Of a stretch of 64,000 nucleotides of DNA, positions 17,764 through 28,881 are shown one piece after another. The notes under the pieces were generated by a model, which was given only the letters and a program-made list of their open reading frames with translations, was not told the DNA's origin and did no database searches. The stretch is from Methylophilaceae bacterium (GTDB lineage: Bacteria > Pseudomonadota > Gammaproteobacteria > Burkholderiales > Methylophilaceae), in assembly GCA_016778465.1 (NCBI GenBank), contig JADHPM010000005.1, positions 17,762-81,761 of the forward strand, read 5' to 3'. The position numbers and the translations under genes are program-made. Positions within the stretch are counted from its first letter, which is position 1. Each line of letters begins with the position of its first letter.

Positions 17764-18830
17764 GGGGCAGGATTCATGTGACACAAATGAACATGTTCTA
17801 TTTCATTAAGTATTGAGTCTGAAAGTTGAAAATTAAATGCTTTTAGGTTTTCTCTGAGTTGAGCCATGTTTGTCGCACCAATGACAGTGCTTGTAGTAAA
17901 CCATTGATGATAAACAAAACTTAATGCCATTTGAGTCATACTCAATTTATTTGCTTTTGCTACTCTTGAATAAGCTAACAAGGTATTCTTTACTCCTGGT
18001 TTATTGAAACGTTTCGCATATCCCTCAAACAAAGTAACACGTCCCTTTTCGCTTGGATTATTTAAGTATTTTCCTGTTAAATGACCAAAAGCTAAGGGTG
18101 AATAGGCAAAAAACCCGATACCCTCTCTAAACAGAATCTCTGTCACCCCAAATTCAGCAATCCTATTTATCAGACTGTAAGAATTTTGAACCACGCTGAT
18201 CAATGGTAGGTTTTCTTGCTTTGCAATTCTGATGAACTCAGTTAAGCCCCATGGCCACTCATTTGAAAGCGCTATATATCTTGCTTTACCTGCTTTGATA
18301 ATATCCTCAAGCGCCCTTAATTGAGATTCAATGGATACCCATTTTATGGGCTCGTCATTTTTAAAATCATCTCTAGGATCAAATTTATATTGACCAAACA
18401 TGGGAACATTTCTCTCTGGCCAATGCAGGTAGAGTATGTCAACATAATCAGTCTGCAGACGTTTCAATGAGGAATTTACTGCGTTTGTTATGTTCGTTTT
18501 ATCAAGCGACTTTGGTCCGCCCCGAATCCATGATAGATCTCTGCGTGGGCCTGCAATTTTTGTAGATAGCACAAATGAGTCTCTTTGTTTCTTTTGTTTT
18601 ATCCAATGGCCAATAATCGCTTCAGTTTTAGTACAGGTATTTTCTTTTGGAGGCACTGGATATAATTCAGCACAATCAATACTGTTAATACCTTGATCAA
18701 TAGCAAAATCCAATTGCTCAAATGACTCTTCCTGATTATTTTGATCGCCAAAGGTCATTGTGCCGAGAGTTATCGGCGAAACAAATAAATCTGAGTGCCC
18801 CACCCTTGAATAATCTTTTTTTTCAAACAT
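17760..18830 (-). CDS. Aldo/keto reductase (Tas-like)
   Basis: NAD(P)H-dependent oxidoreductase with the TIM-barrel AKR fold, 356 residues. The catalytic tetrad is readable: Asp and Tyr in SIDCAELYP, Lys in VLSTKIAG and His in ILYLHWPERN. Length and the LGLGTMTFG-like start (PITLGTMTFGDQNNQEE) fit the Tas/YajO branch, whose physiological substrate is uncertain. It leads a three-gene unit with bioA and dacB through overlapping stops and starts. Confidence 0.9.
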   Translation of the reverse strand: MFEKKDYSRVGHSDLFVSPITLGTMTFGDQNNQEESFEQLDFAIDQGINSIDCAELYPVPPKENTCTKTEAIIGHWIKQKKQRDSFVLSTKIAGPRRDLSWIRGGPKSLDKTNITNAVNSSLKRLQTDYVDILYLHWPERNVPMFGQYKFDPRDDFKNDEPIKWVSIESQLRALEDIIKAGKARYIALSNEWPWGLTEFIRIAKQENLPLISVVQNSYSLINRIAEFGVTEILFREGIGFFAYSPLAFGHLTGKYLNNPSEKGRVTLFEGYAKRFNKPGVKNTLLAYSRVAKANKLSMTQMALSFVYHQWFTTSTVIGATNMAQLRENLKAFNFQLSDSILNEIEHVHLCHMNPAP

Positions 18831-18873
18831 CCTTATTTATATTTAAATAATTTAAAAAAATATTTTTTTACCC

Positions 18874-18902
18874 TTGAATTTTACAATAATCGTCCCTATT
18901 AT
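18874..18902 (+). promoter_or_regulatory. groESL promoter (sigma70-like, with sigma32-like overlap)
   Basis: TTGAAT (18874-18879), a 17-base spacer, then TATTAT (18897-18902) gives a near-ideal vegetative promoter. The same stretch also reads CTTGAAT, 14 bases, CCCTATTA, close to the heat-shock sigma32 consensus. The -10 box abuts the CIRCE operator. Both readings rest on sequence only. Confidence 0.7.
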
Positions 18903-18928
18903 TAGCACTCTATTGATTAGAGTGCTAA
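18902..18928 (+). promoter_or_regulatory. CIRCE operator (HrcA binding site)
   Basis: A perfect inverted repeat TTAGCACTC, nine bases, GAGTGCTAA at 18902-18910 and 18920-18928, identical to the CIRCE consensus bound by the repressor HrcA. It begins at the last base of the groES -10 box, so bound HrcA would block transcription initiation. hrcA itself is not in the window. Confidence 0.97.
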
Positions 18929-18981
18929 AAAATTAGCGTTTAATGATTTTTTTAAGAATACACTATTAGGAGATTTAACAA

Positions 18982-19272
18982 ATGAAAATTCGTCCTTTAC
19001 ATGATCGAGTTATTGTAAAGCGTCTTGAAGAAGAACGCACAACCGCATCTGGAATTGTTATACCGGACAGCGCTTCAGGTGAAAAACCTGACCAAGGAAC
19101 TGTTCAAGCTGTCGGTAACGGAAAGTTACTTGATGATGGGTCAACTCGCGCACTGGATGTCAAGGTTGGCGATAAAGTCCTCTTCGGTAAGTATACGGGG
19201 CAAGAAGTAAAAGTTGATGGTGAAGACCTTCTCGTTATGAGAGAAGAGGACATCATGGGAATCGTTGAATAA
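18982..19272 (+). CDS. groES: Co-chaperonin GroES
   Basis: Heptameric lid of the chaperonin, 96 residues as usual. The start [17 protein letters not shown], mobile loop ([20 protein letters not shown]) and C-terminal [15 protein letters not shown] are all canonical. A strong ribosome site (TAGGAGATTTAACA) precedes the ATG. First gene of the CIRCE-controlled operon, 27 bases ahead of groEL. Confidence 0.99.
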   Translation: MKIRPLHDRVIVKRLEEERTTASGIVIPDSASGEKPDQGTVQAVGNGKLLDDGSTRALDVKVGDKVLFGKYTGQEVKVDGEDLLVMREEDIMGIVE

Positions 19273-20964
<1,692 letters not shown>

Positions 20965-20989
20965 ATTCAGATCAACTATGTTTAAAACT

Positions 20990-21018
20990 AAAAAAAGGCC
21001 TCTAACGAGGCCTTTTTT
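20990..21018 (+). terminator. Intrinsic terminator of groESL
   Basis: Six-base stem GGCCTC/GAGGCC (20997-21002 and 21007-21012) with a TAAC loop, flanked by six As upstream and six Ts downstream. The A/T flanks can extend the stem, so it may also work on the opposite strand. It is one of only two clear intrinsic terminators in the window. Confidence 0.95.
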
Positions 21019-21138
21019 ATGCTGATATCATAAAGGGAGGAATATATCAGCAGTGCTACACATTATTAATGACATCTTTATTGGTAAAAAGTTCTTTTTT
21101 AAAAAACTTTACTTAAAAAATGATGTAGGATTACAGCC

Positions 21139-23301
21139 ATGCAGCCAGATACACCATCATTAAATTTTCTCAACAATTTAAACAAAGAACAATCTGAGGC
21201 AGTAACCTCAAACGAGTCGTCTGCATTGATTTTGGCGGGAGCAGGAAGTGGAAAAACGAGAGTCTTAACGTCCCGAATTTCTTGGTTGATACATAATCAG
21301 ATTGCTAGCCCTGGTTCTATTCTAGCTGTTACTTTTACCAATAAAGCCGCTAAAGAAATGTTGCTGCGTGTGACGAGTCAATTACCAATAAATACTCGAG
21401 CTATGTGGGTGGGAACTTTTCATGGTCTTTGTAACCGTTTTTTAAGACTTCACCACAAAGACGCAAAGCTTCCAGAAACCTTTCAAATTTTAGATAGCCA
21501 AGACCAGTTGTCCGCCCTAAAAAGATTGATGAGGGCAAATAATATTGATGAAGAAAATTTTCCACCTAGGGAAGTTCAATACTTTATCAATAACAACAAA
21601 GAGCAAGGCTTTCGTTCAAAAGACGTTAAAACATATGATGCGCATACGGAAAAGATTAACGAAATATATTTATTTTACGAAACACAATGCCAAAAAGAAG
21701 GAGTTGTTGATTTTGCCGAATTACTGTTGCGCTGTTACGAACTTTTTAAAAAAAATTCTCATATTCTTGCTCATTACCAAGACCGATTTAAGCATATTTT
21801 AATTGACGAATTTCAAGATACGAGTGAACTGCAATATAGATGGATAAAGCTTATTGTTGGAAAAAGCAATTCTGTTTTTGCTGTAGGAGACGATGACCAA
21901 TCAATTTATAGCTTTCGAGGCGCAAAAGTATCAAATATGAAAGATCTACAAAAAGACTTTACAATTAAAAAGGTAATCAAATTAGAACAAAATTATCGAT
22001 CAAAAAATAATATATTAAATGCCGCTAATTCTATCATCAAGAATAATGAGGGTCGACTTGGTAAAAAGCTTTGGACTGCATCAGGTGATGGGGACTTGAT
22101 AAAAAAATATGTAGGTTTAAGTGATTATGATGAGTCTAATTTTATTATCGAAGAAATAAAACAGCTCCATCGATCAGGTCTTAATTACAATCAAATTGCA
22201 ATTCTCTACAGAAGCAATGCCCAATCAAGAATTATTGAACACAATATAGTATCAAATAATATCCCCTATCGGGTATACGGCGGGCTTCGTTTCTTTGAGC
22301 GAGCAGAGATTAAGAATGCCTTAGCCTATTTAAGACTTATCACAAACAAGACAGATGACAATGCTTTCTTAAGAATTATTAATTTTCCAACTCGCGGTAT
22401 TGGGGCAAAATCAATCGAACAAATCCAAGATTTAGCTAAAAAAAATAATTCTTCACTTTGGCAGGCAGCCACAGAATTTAAAATGCAAGTGTCAGTTAAT
22501 CAAAAAAAAGGTATTCCCTATTTTGTTGAGTTAATTAAAACTATTGAGGATGAAATTCATGGCTTGACGATAGCAGAATCAATAGAGATTATTACCAACA
22601 GATCTGGACTAAAAGATCATTATTTGAAAGAGAAAGATAGTATTGATCGATTAGCAAATTTAAGTGAATTAATCTCTGCTGCTGTTACTTTTTCAGAAAC
22701 TTCTGACACCGAAGATCCAGCATTAAATATGGTAGAGTTTTTAAATTATACCTCTTTGGAAAGCGGCGAACTGCAGGCTTCTTCTAGTGAGGATGCCCTC
22801 CAATTAATGACAATTCATTCTGCTAAGGGTCTTGAGTTTGATGCTGTTTTTATAACTGGTCTAGAGGATGGCTTATGCCCTCATGAGCAAAGTCTTGCAG
22901 AGCAAAATGGGATTGAAGAGGAAAGACGCTTAATGTACGTTGCTGTCACTCGTGCAAAGATGAAACTTTATTTGACACTTGCTCAATCAAGAATGCTCCA
23001 TGGACAGACAAGATATAACCTCCCCTCAAGATTTCTAGATGAAATACCTGATGAATTAATAAAAGCAATTAATGCTTCAAAGAAAATTGATTTAATACCA
23101 ACACCTCACAGAAATAATAAATATAACCCTAACAATGATTATCCATGGAAAATAGGTGCTAATGTCCAGCATCCGAAATTTGGTCAAGGAGTGGTGACAG
23201 GTTATGAGGGTCAAGAAAACGATTTACGAATTCAAATAAAATTTTTAAATCATGGTACCAAATGGTTAGCGCTTGAGTATGCTAAATTATCTGAAATTTA
23301 A
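21139..23301 (+). CDS. uvrD: DNA helicase II UvrD (UvrD/Rep family)
   Basis: Superfamily 1 3'-5' helicase for nucleotide excision and mismatch repair. 720 residues, normal length. Walker A GAGSGKT (34-40), motif Ia AVTFTNKAAKEM, motif II LIDEFQDT, motif III VGDDDQSIYSFRGA, motif IV EQNYRSKNNIL, motif V TIHSAKGLEFDAVF and motif VI ERRLMYVAVTRAK are all present. The C-terminal Tudor-like segment (GANVQHPKFGQGVV) supports UvrD over Rep. Ribosome site AGGATTACAGCC precedes the ATG. Its TAA interlocks with the stop of the convergent membrane-protein gene. Confidence 0.96.
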   Translation: MQPDTPSLNFLNNLNKEQSEAVTSNESSALILAGAGSGKTRVLTSRISWLIHNQIASPGSILAVTFTNKAAKEMLLRVTSQLPINTRAMWVGTFHGLCNRFLRLHHKDAKLPETFQILDSQDQLSALKRLMRANNIDEENFPPREVQYFINNNKEQGFRSKDVKTYDAHTEKINEIYLFYETQCQKEGVVDFAELLLRCYELFKKNSHILAHYQDRFKHILIDEFQDTSELQYRWIKLIVGKSNSVFAVGDDDQSIYSFRGAKVSNMKDLQKDFTIKKVIKLEQNYRSKNNILNAANSIIKNNEGRLGKKLWTASGDGDLIKKYVGLSDYDESNFIIEEIKQLHRSGLNYNQIAILYRSNAQSRIIEHNIVSNNIPYRVYGGLRFFERAEIKNALAYLRLITNKTDDNAFLRIINFPTRGIGAKSIEQIQDLAKKNNSSLWQAATEFKMQVSVNQKKGIPYFVELIKTIEDEIHGLTIAESIEIITNRSGLKDHYLKEKDSIDRLANLSELISAAVTFSETSDTEDPALNMVEFLNYTSLESGELQASSSEDALQLMTIHSAKGLEFDAVFITGLEDGLCPHEQSLAEQNGIEEERRLMYVAVTRAKMKLYLTLAQSRMLHGQTRYNLPSRFLDEIPDELIKAINASKKIDLIPTPHRNNKYNPNNDYPWKIGANVQHPKFGQGVVTGYEGQENDLRIQIKFLNHGTKWLALEYAKLSEI

Positions 23302-24059
23302 ATTACTGATTTAAAAATTTCTCTATAAGTAATGGTTTGAAAAGTAAACGACATGGCAATAAAAATTGTCGCCAAGATCAAAACAAAAAAACTTGAAAAC
23401 AATGAAATGAGATTATTACCTAAGAAATTCATGGATGATATTAACAGGGTTATTAGAAAAATTAAGCATACAAATAAAGTAATAATTATCGTCCACGCTA
23501 TCAAAATTTGAAATAAATATAGAAGGCAACCTGCAAAACTTGATTTAATAGATTTTAAAAAATCAAAATTGTTAAATGCAATGAGTAAAGGTGCAAACCA
23601 AGTCAGCATTAAAAAAGGAATGGTTATTACCAAAGCTTTAATTATTATGGGACTAAAATCACCAAACTGTATCTCACCAAGTCCTTGCCCCTGAGGTATT
23701 TCAACAATTCTTGCAACATCAGAGCTAACCCAGGCGCTTAATCCAAGTGTATAAACAATAGAAAGCAGGCCTATTGACATAAATCGAGCGAATTTTCCCC
23801 TAATCAAATCCATCACTTTCTTAAAATCAAAAACTTTTTTTTCAAGAATACTTAAGTAAAAAGCAACGATAAAAACTGTAATAAATGGCCATAACATAAT
23901 TAAAATTGGACTAAGAATATTTAATCCAGGAGTAGCTGGGATAAACATATAAAACATCAAGTAAAACATTCCTGCTACAAGTGAAAATCGGGTTGAAAAC
24001 TTAAACAAGGAAAAACTCTGATAAACCCATTCATAAGACTGATTAAAAATATTTTTCAT
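23298..24059 (-). CDS. BPSS1780-family membrane protein
   Basis: A 253-residue integral membrane protein with about six hydrophobic segments and little charged sequence. The pattern (PFITVFIVAFYLSILEKKVFDFK and a late FQTITYREIF) and its place beside thrB fit the BPSS1780 family of Betaproteobacteria. No function is established. The ATG lies directly next to the thrB stop, so the pair is likely co-transcribed; the 3' end shares TTAA with uvrD. Confidence 0.75.
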   Translation of the reverse strand: MKNIFNQSYEWVYQSFSLFKFSTRFSLVAGMFYLMFYMFIPATPGLNILSPILIMLWPFITVFIVAFYLSILEKKVFDFKKVMDLIRGKFARFMSIGLLSIVYTLGLSAWVSSDVARIVEIPQGQGLGEIQFGDFSPIIIKALVITIPFLMLTWFAPLLIAFNNFDFLKSIKSSFAGCLLYLFQILIAWTIIITLFVCLIFLITLLISSMNFLGNNLISLFSSFFVLILATIFIAMSFTFQTITYREIFKSVI

Positions 24060-24983
24060 TTAGCTCCGTTGATAATTTTGTAATATTTTTTTGAAACGCT
24101 CAGGGGCTTTAGTATATGTTATTTCTCCATCTTTTTTAAAATAGAAATCATATAGCCTAGATAGCCAAAATCGCATTGCAGCGAGTCTTAATGAAATTGG
24201 TAAAAAGTTTTTTTCGTCTTCACTTAATTCACGAATTGATTCATAACCATTTAAAAAATATCTTTTTTTCTCTGCATCGATCAAAAAGAACTCATTAATA
24301 CACCAATCATTTAAAGCAATTGCAATATCGTAAATATACAAATCGTAACAGGCATAATAGAAATCTATTACGCCTGATACATTGTGATTGTAAAATAATA
24401 CGTTATCTTTAAAAAGATCAGCATGAATAATTCCGGATGGTAAATTGCTATTAAAATTTTGATCAAGAAAAATAAGCTCATCCCTTATTATTTCAACTTC
24501 ATCATTGGGCAATAACGGATGTATTTCATCAAAGACTCTGTTCATCCAATTCAGTCCACGAGGGTTCGTTATATAAACCCTGTAGTCTTGAGTTAGTTGA
24601 TGCATTTGTGCAAGTGAGACTCCAACAGCAAAACAGTTATCATTAGATACCGACTTAAGTTCTCCTCCGCTTAATAGAGAAACAAGCAAGGCTGGTTTAT
24701 TTTTAATTTCTCCCAAATGAAATCCCTCTTGGTTGTGAATTGGCGTTGGGCAATGATATTTTTTATTAGACAAAAATGACATCAAATCAACATAGTACTG
24801 AATATCTTTGGGCTGCGCCTGTTCGAATATCGTCAGAATATATTTTGCATCAATGGTTTCGATAACATAATTTGTGTTGGTGACACCAGATGAAATACCT
24901 TTAAAACTTTTTAAGTCAGGTAAATTATAAGAGTTCAAAAAAGAAGATATCTCATCAATTTTGATTGAGGTGTAGACAGCCAT
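24060..24983 (-). CDS. thrB: Homoserine kinase (APH-fold ThrB)
   Basis: Phosphorylates homoserine in threonine synthesis. This 307-residue form belongs to the aminoglycoside-phosphotransferase fold (ThrB type II), not the GHMP fold of E. coli. Landmarks are SFKGISSGVTNTNYVIET near the N-terminus, the catalytic loop GIIHADLFKDNVLF, the metal site VSGVIDFYYACYDLYIYD and the late AMRFWLSRLYDFYF. It sits in the betaproteobacterial order BPSS1780-thrB-DUF2782-polA. Confidence 0.93.
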   Translation of the reverse strand: MAVYTSIKIDEISSFLNSYNLPDLKSFKGISSGVTNTNYVIETIDAKYILTIFEQAQPKDIQYYVDLMSFLSNKKYHCPTPIHNQEGFHLGEIKNKPALLVSLLSGGELKSVSNDNCFAVGVSLAQMHQLTQDYRVYITNPRGLNWMNRVFDEIHPLLPNDEVEIIRDELIFLDQNFNSNLPSGIIHADLFKDNVLFYNHNVSGVIDFYYACYDLYIYDIAIALNDWCINEFFLIDAEKKRYFLNGYESIRELSEDEKNFLPISLRLAAMRFWLSRLYDFYFKKDGEITYTKAPERFKKILQNYQRS

Positions 24984-25000
24984 AAGTTAGTTTAAATTGG

Positions 25001-25336
25001 TTAAAAAGTAAAAAGTACCCATTGCGGGACAATCATAGGCGCCTCTGGGGAGTCATGACGCGTCCAGTCAGAACCTTGGTCATCCTTGTATAGATAATAA
25101 GATGGCATATTTTTTGGGGAAACTTTTACCATGTAGAGCTGGCCATTAACACGGTACTCCTCAATAAGTTGAGTTTCTTCTTTTCTAATTGTTACTTCAG
25201 GCTCCAAAACATAATCAGAATCATATGTAGTGGGTGGTGGCGGAATTTCCTCAAAAAGCTGCCTATCCTCTGCAGAAAGAGGGAAGACAAGAGATATCGA
25301 AGCGAGAAATAATGCTTTTAAAAAATTTTTAATCAT
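25001..25336 (-). CDS. DUF2782 family exported protein
   Basis: A 111-residue protein with a signal peptide (1-22), then a small domain: PPPPTTYDSD, EPEVTIRKEETQLIEEYRVNG, YMVKVSPKNMPSYYLYKDDQG and a terminal VPQWVLFTF. These match DUF2782, a family of unknown function usually found beside polA and thrB in Betaproteobacteria. It is divergent from polA with an 84-base spacer and precedes thrB by 17 bases. Confidence 0.85.
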   Translation of the reverse strand: MIKNFLKALFLASISLVFPLSAEDRQLFEEIPPPPTTYDSDYVLEPEVTIRKEETQLIEEYRVNGQLYMVKVSPKNMPSYYLYKDDQGSDWTRHDSPEAPMIVPQWVLFTF

Positions 25337-25408
25337 AATTATTTACAGGTTATTTTCTAATTCTACCAAAATCATTCTGGTTCAGTAAGAATTTAATAAA
25401 AAAACTCT

Positions 25409-25414
25409 TATAAT
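25409..25414 (+). promoter_or_regulatory. Candidate -10 box of polA, six bases before the start codon
   Basis: TATAAT at 25409-25414 is followed by six bases and then the polA ATG at 25421. A transcript starting about seven bases after the box would begin at the ATG itself. No Shine-Dalgarno precedes the ATG and the -35 region (TAAGAA at 17 bases) is poor. Confidence 0.4.
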
Positions 25415-25420
25415 GATCTA

Positions 25421-28141
25421 ATGAAAAAACTCCTCCTAATTGATGGCTCATCCTACCTCTATAGAGCCTTTCATGCAATGCCCGATTTCAGAAACAAATC
25501 CAATGAGCCAACTGGAGTCATCTACGGCGTCCTTAATATGTTACGTCATATTCAAAACGCTTACCCATCAGATTACAGTGTTTGTGTCTTTGATGCTAAA
25601 GGAAAAACTTTTAGGAATGAAATCTTTCAAGAATATAAAGCGACGAGACCAAAAATGCCTGAGGAGCTTGCAAGTCAAATAGTGCCTCTGAAAGAAGCAA
25701 TAAAAGCAATGGGTTGGTTCATGATAACCCATGATGGAGTTGAAGCTGATGATGTTATTGGAACATTGAGTAAAAAAGCCAATGCAGAAAATATTTCAGT
25801 CACTATATCAACAGGCGACAAAGATCTTGCTCAGCTTGTCAATAAAAAAACCAAGCTTGTAAATACTATGACGAATGAAGTTCTTGATGAAGATGGGGTT
25901 AAGAAAAAGTTTGGGGTGGCTGCTGAACAAATTATCGACTACTTAACCATAATTGGTGACAAAGTTGACAATATTCCTGGAGTTGAGAAAGTTGGCCCAA
26001 AAACAGCTGTCAAATGGCTCGATGAGTTTGGTAGCCTAGAGAAAATAATTTCAAATGCAGAAAAATTTAATGGGGTGATTGGTGAAAATCTCAGATTGGC
26101 GATGGGATGGCTGCCCACGGGAAAGCAATTAATTACTATTAAAACTGACATAAAACTTGACTATAAATGGGATGACTTTGAAAAAAAACCCACAGATATT
26201 GAAAAGTTATATAACTTATACAAAAAATTTAACTTTACTAGCTGGCTCAAAGAGCTTGACGCACAATCCTCACAGAATAATAAAATTGCAGACAAATCAA
26301 ACAATAGCCATCCTAATAAAACAAAATTTCTAAACAAAAAAAACTATACCTTAGTTACCAACTTTAAAGATCTTGAAAGCTGGGTTGAGAAAATTATTAA
26401 CAAAAAGTTTTTTTGTATTGATACCGAAACAGATTCATTGAATTTTATGGATGCAAATTTGGTTGGCATTTCCATTGCAATCGATATGGGTGATGCAATT
26501 TATATCCCCCTACAGCATACTGATCTTTCTTTTTCTCAATTATCCATTCAAGAAACTTTAGCTTTACTAAAACCGATTCTTGAAGATGCATCAATTAATA
26601 AAATTGGTCAAAATATAAAGTTTGATACGCATATTTTTAAAAATTATGGCATTGACCTTAATGGTATAAGTGACGACACCATGCTAATGAGCTATGTCAT
26701 TGAAAGTCATCAAAGTCATGGCATGGATAAATTAAGTAAAAAATATCTTGACCATGATTGTATTAGTTATGAATCAATGGTTGGCAAAGGGGTTAATCAA
26801 ATAACTTTTGATCAAGTTAATATTAATAACGCAAAAAATTATGCTGCTGAAGATGCAGATGTAACTTTACAACTTTTTAATCATTTTAAAAAACTTTTAC
26901 AAGAAGAGGAAAAGTTACCCTTTATATATAATGAAATTGAAATACCAGCCATGAAAGCCTTGATCGATATTGAGAGAAATGGAGTCTTAATCGACGAAAA
27001 AATATTGCATCAACAAAGTCATGCTATTGGTGAAAAACTTATACAACTTGAAAAAAAAGCATTTGATTTAGCCGGCCAACCTTTTAACCTCTCCTCTCCA
27101 AAACAATTACAAGAAATTTTATTTGAGAAGCTTGGCATTAAACCCATAAAAAAAACACCAAAAGGTGCGCCTTCTACTGGTGAGGAAGTTCTTCAAGAAT
27201 TAGCCGAAAATTATCCCCTCCCAAAAATAATATTAGAGCACAGGGGCCTAGCAAAATTAAAATCAACCTATACTGATAAATTACCGAGGATGATTAACAC
27301 AAAAACTGGCCGAGTGCATACAAGCTATAATCAAGCGGTTGCTATTACAGGCAGATTGGCAAGCTCAGATCCTAATTTACAAAATATACCTATACGAACA
27401 GAGGATGGTAGAAGGGTCAGAGAAGCTTTTGTGGCAAACACAAAAAATAAAATTTTGTCGGCAGATTATTCTCAAATTGAATTGAGAATAATGGCTCATC
27501 TTTCTGGAGATGAAGGATTGATTGCTGCATTTAGAAATAATGAAGATATTCATAAAGCTACAGCCTCAGATATATTTAGTTGTGGATTACAAGATGTCAC
27601 GCAAGAACAAAGACGTTATGCCAAGGTAATTAATTTTGGATTAATTTATGGTATGGGTGTTTATGGATTGGCTAAAAATCTGAACATCGAGAGATCTGCA
27701 GCTCAAAGTTATATCGAAAAATATTTTTCAAAATACCCTAAAGTTAGAAACTATATGGAAGATGCGAAAAGTTTCGCAAAACAATATGGCTATGTTGAAA
27801 CCCTGTTTGGCAGAAGATTATGGACGCCAGAAATAAATGGTTCAAATGGTATGAGAAGAGCAGCTGCAGAACGGGCAGCCATTAATGGTCCTATGCAAGG
27901 TACAGCTGCAGATCTTATTAAGTTGGCAATGATTAAAATTCATGATTGGATTTTGCAAAATAAAAATCTTAAGGGTCTTATGATTATGCAAGTTCATGAC
28001 GAACTTGTTTTTGAGGTCCCTGAAGAAGAAATTGTAATATTCAAAAAAACAATCAAGGATTTGATGGAAAATGTTGCTGAATTGAATGTCCCCTTAATCG
28101 TTGATATTGGCGAAGGAAATAATTGGGAGCAAGCACATTAA
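25421..28141 (+). CDS. polA: DNA polymerase I
   Basis: Three-domain repair and Okazaki-processing polymerase, 906 residues. The N-terminal 5' nuclease spans about 1-290 (LLIDGSSYLYRAFHAMP, VCVFDAKGKTFRNE, GVEADDVIGTL). The 3'-5' proofreading domain follows with intact acidic motifs (CIDTETDSL, GQNIKFDTHIF, NYAAEDADVTL). The polymerase domain has LSADYSQIELRIMAHLSGD, RRYAKVINFGLIYGMG and MQVHDELVFEVPE. All catalytic carboxylates are present. The next gene's ATG starts immediately after its stop. Confidence 0.98.
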   Translation: MKKLLLIDGSSYLYRAFHAMPDFRNKSNEPTGVIYGVLNMLRHIQNAYPSDYSVCVFDAKGKTFRNEIFQEYKATRPKMPEELASQIVPLKEAIKAMGWFMITHDGVEADDVIGTLSKKANAENISVTISTGDKDLAQLVNKKTKLVNTMTNEVLDEDGVKKKFGVAAEQIIDYLTIIGDKVDNIPGVEKVGPKTAVKWLDEFGSLEKIISNAEKFNGVIGENLRLAMGWLPTGKQLITIKTDIKLDYKWDDFEKKPTDIEKLYNLYKKFNFTSWLKELDAQSSQNNKIADKSNNSHPNKTKFLNKKNYTLVTNFKDLESWVEKIINKKFFCIDTETDSLNFMDANLVGISIAIDMGDAIYIPLQHTDLSFSQLSIQETLALLKPILEDASINKIGQNIKFDTHIFKNYGIDLNGISDDTMLMSYVIESHQSHGMDKLSKKYLDHDCISYESMVGKGVNQITFDQVNINNAKNYAAEDADVTLQLFNHFKKLLQEEEKLPFIYNEIEIPAMKALIDIERNGVLIDEKILHQQSHAIGEKLIQLEKKAFDLAGQPFNLSSPKQLQEILFEKLGIKPIKKTPKGAPSTGEEVLQELAENYPLPKIILEHRGLAKLKSTYTDKLPRMINTKTGRVHTSYNQAVAITGRLASSDPNLQNIPIRTEDGRRVREAFVANTKNKILSADYSQIELRIMAHLSGDEGLIAAFRNNEDIHKATASDIFSCGLQDVTQEQRRYAKVINFGLIYGMGVYGLAKNLNIERSAAQSYIEKYFSKYPKVRNYMEDAKSFAKQYGYVETLFGRRLWTPEINGSNGMRRAAAERAAINGPMQGTAADLIKLAMIKIHDWILQNKNLKGLMIMQVHDELVFEVPEEEIVIFKKTIKDLMENVAELNVPLIVDIGEGNNWEQAH

Positions 28142-28876
28142 ATGGTCAAAAGTATTCATGCATTAATAATAGGCGATGAAATCTTATCCGGAAAAAGAAA
28201 AGATAAGCATTTATCTTATTTAATAAAAAAACTTAATGAGAATAATTTGTTACTAAATAGTGCAAGCTATGTTGGTGATAATAGCAATGATATTGTAAAA
28301 AAAATCCAGGAAAATAAAGATAAGATTGTTTTTGCTTTTGGTGGTATTGGAGCAACGCCAGATGATAAAACAAGGCAAGCAGCCGCAACAGCCAATGATA
28401 TAAAATTGGTTAAGCATTCAGAGGCAGTTGTTTTAATTGAAAATCAATTTGGCGCTGACGCCTATCCAAAAAGAATATTAATGGCAAATTTACCTTTTAA
28501 AGCAAAACTGATTCCGAATGAAATTAATAACATTCCAGGCTTCTCAATATCCGACCACCATTTCATGCCTGGATTTCCAGAAATGGCATGGCCAATGATT
28601 AATTGGATCATTGAAAATTATTACAAAAATCTTTCAAGAAAAAAAATATCCGATCAATCTATATGGATAGATGACACAAGCGAAAGCAATCTGATTGATT
28701 TAATGAATGAGATTGAAGAAAAATTTCAATTTATTTCAATTTATAGTCTCCCAAAAATATTGCCAAAAAAGATGATTGAATTTGGAATTAAAGGAGATGA
28801 AAAAGAAGTAACTGTTGCCATGGAATATCTAAAAGAAAATTTAAATGCTAAAAAAATCAAATGGAGAAAACATTAA
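28142..28876 (+). CDS. MoaB/CinA-N-like molybdopterin-binding domain protein
   Basis: 244 residues covering the MoCF-biosynthesis/CinA N-terminal fold: ALIIGDEILSGKRKDKHLSYL at the start, ASYVGDNSNDIVKKI, FAFGGIGATPDDKTRQA and PGFPEMAWPMINWI. It lacks the C-terminal amidohydrolase domain of full CinA. Such stand-alone proteins are common in Betaproteobacteria, and their substrate is uncertain; pyrophosphatase activity on ADP-ribose or FAD is known for related CinA domains. Directly abuts polA. Confidence 0.85.
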   Translation: MVKSIHALIIGDEILSGKRKDKHLSYLIKKLNENNLLLNSASYVGDNSNDIVKKIQENKDKIVFAFGGIGATPDDKTRQAAATANDIKLVKHSEAVVLIENQFGADAYPKRILMANLPFKAKLIPNEINNIPGFSISDHHFMPGFPEMAWPMINWIIENYYKNLSRKKISDQSIWIDDTSESNLIDLMNEIEEKFQFISIYSLPKILPKKMIEFGIKGDEKEVTVAMEYLKENLNAKKIKWRKH

Positions 28877-28881
28877 AATCA

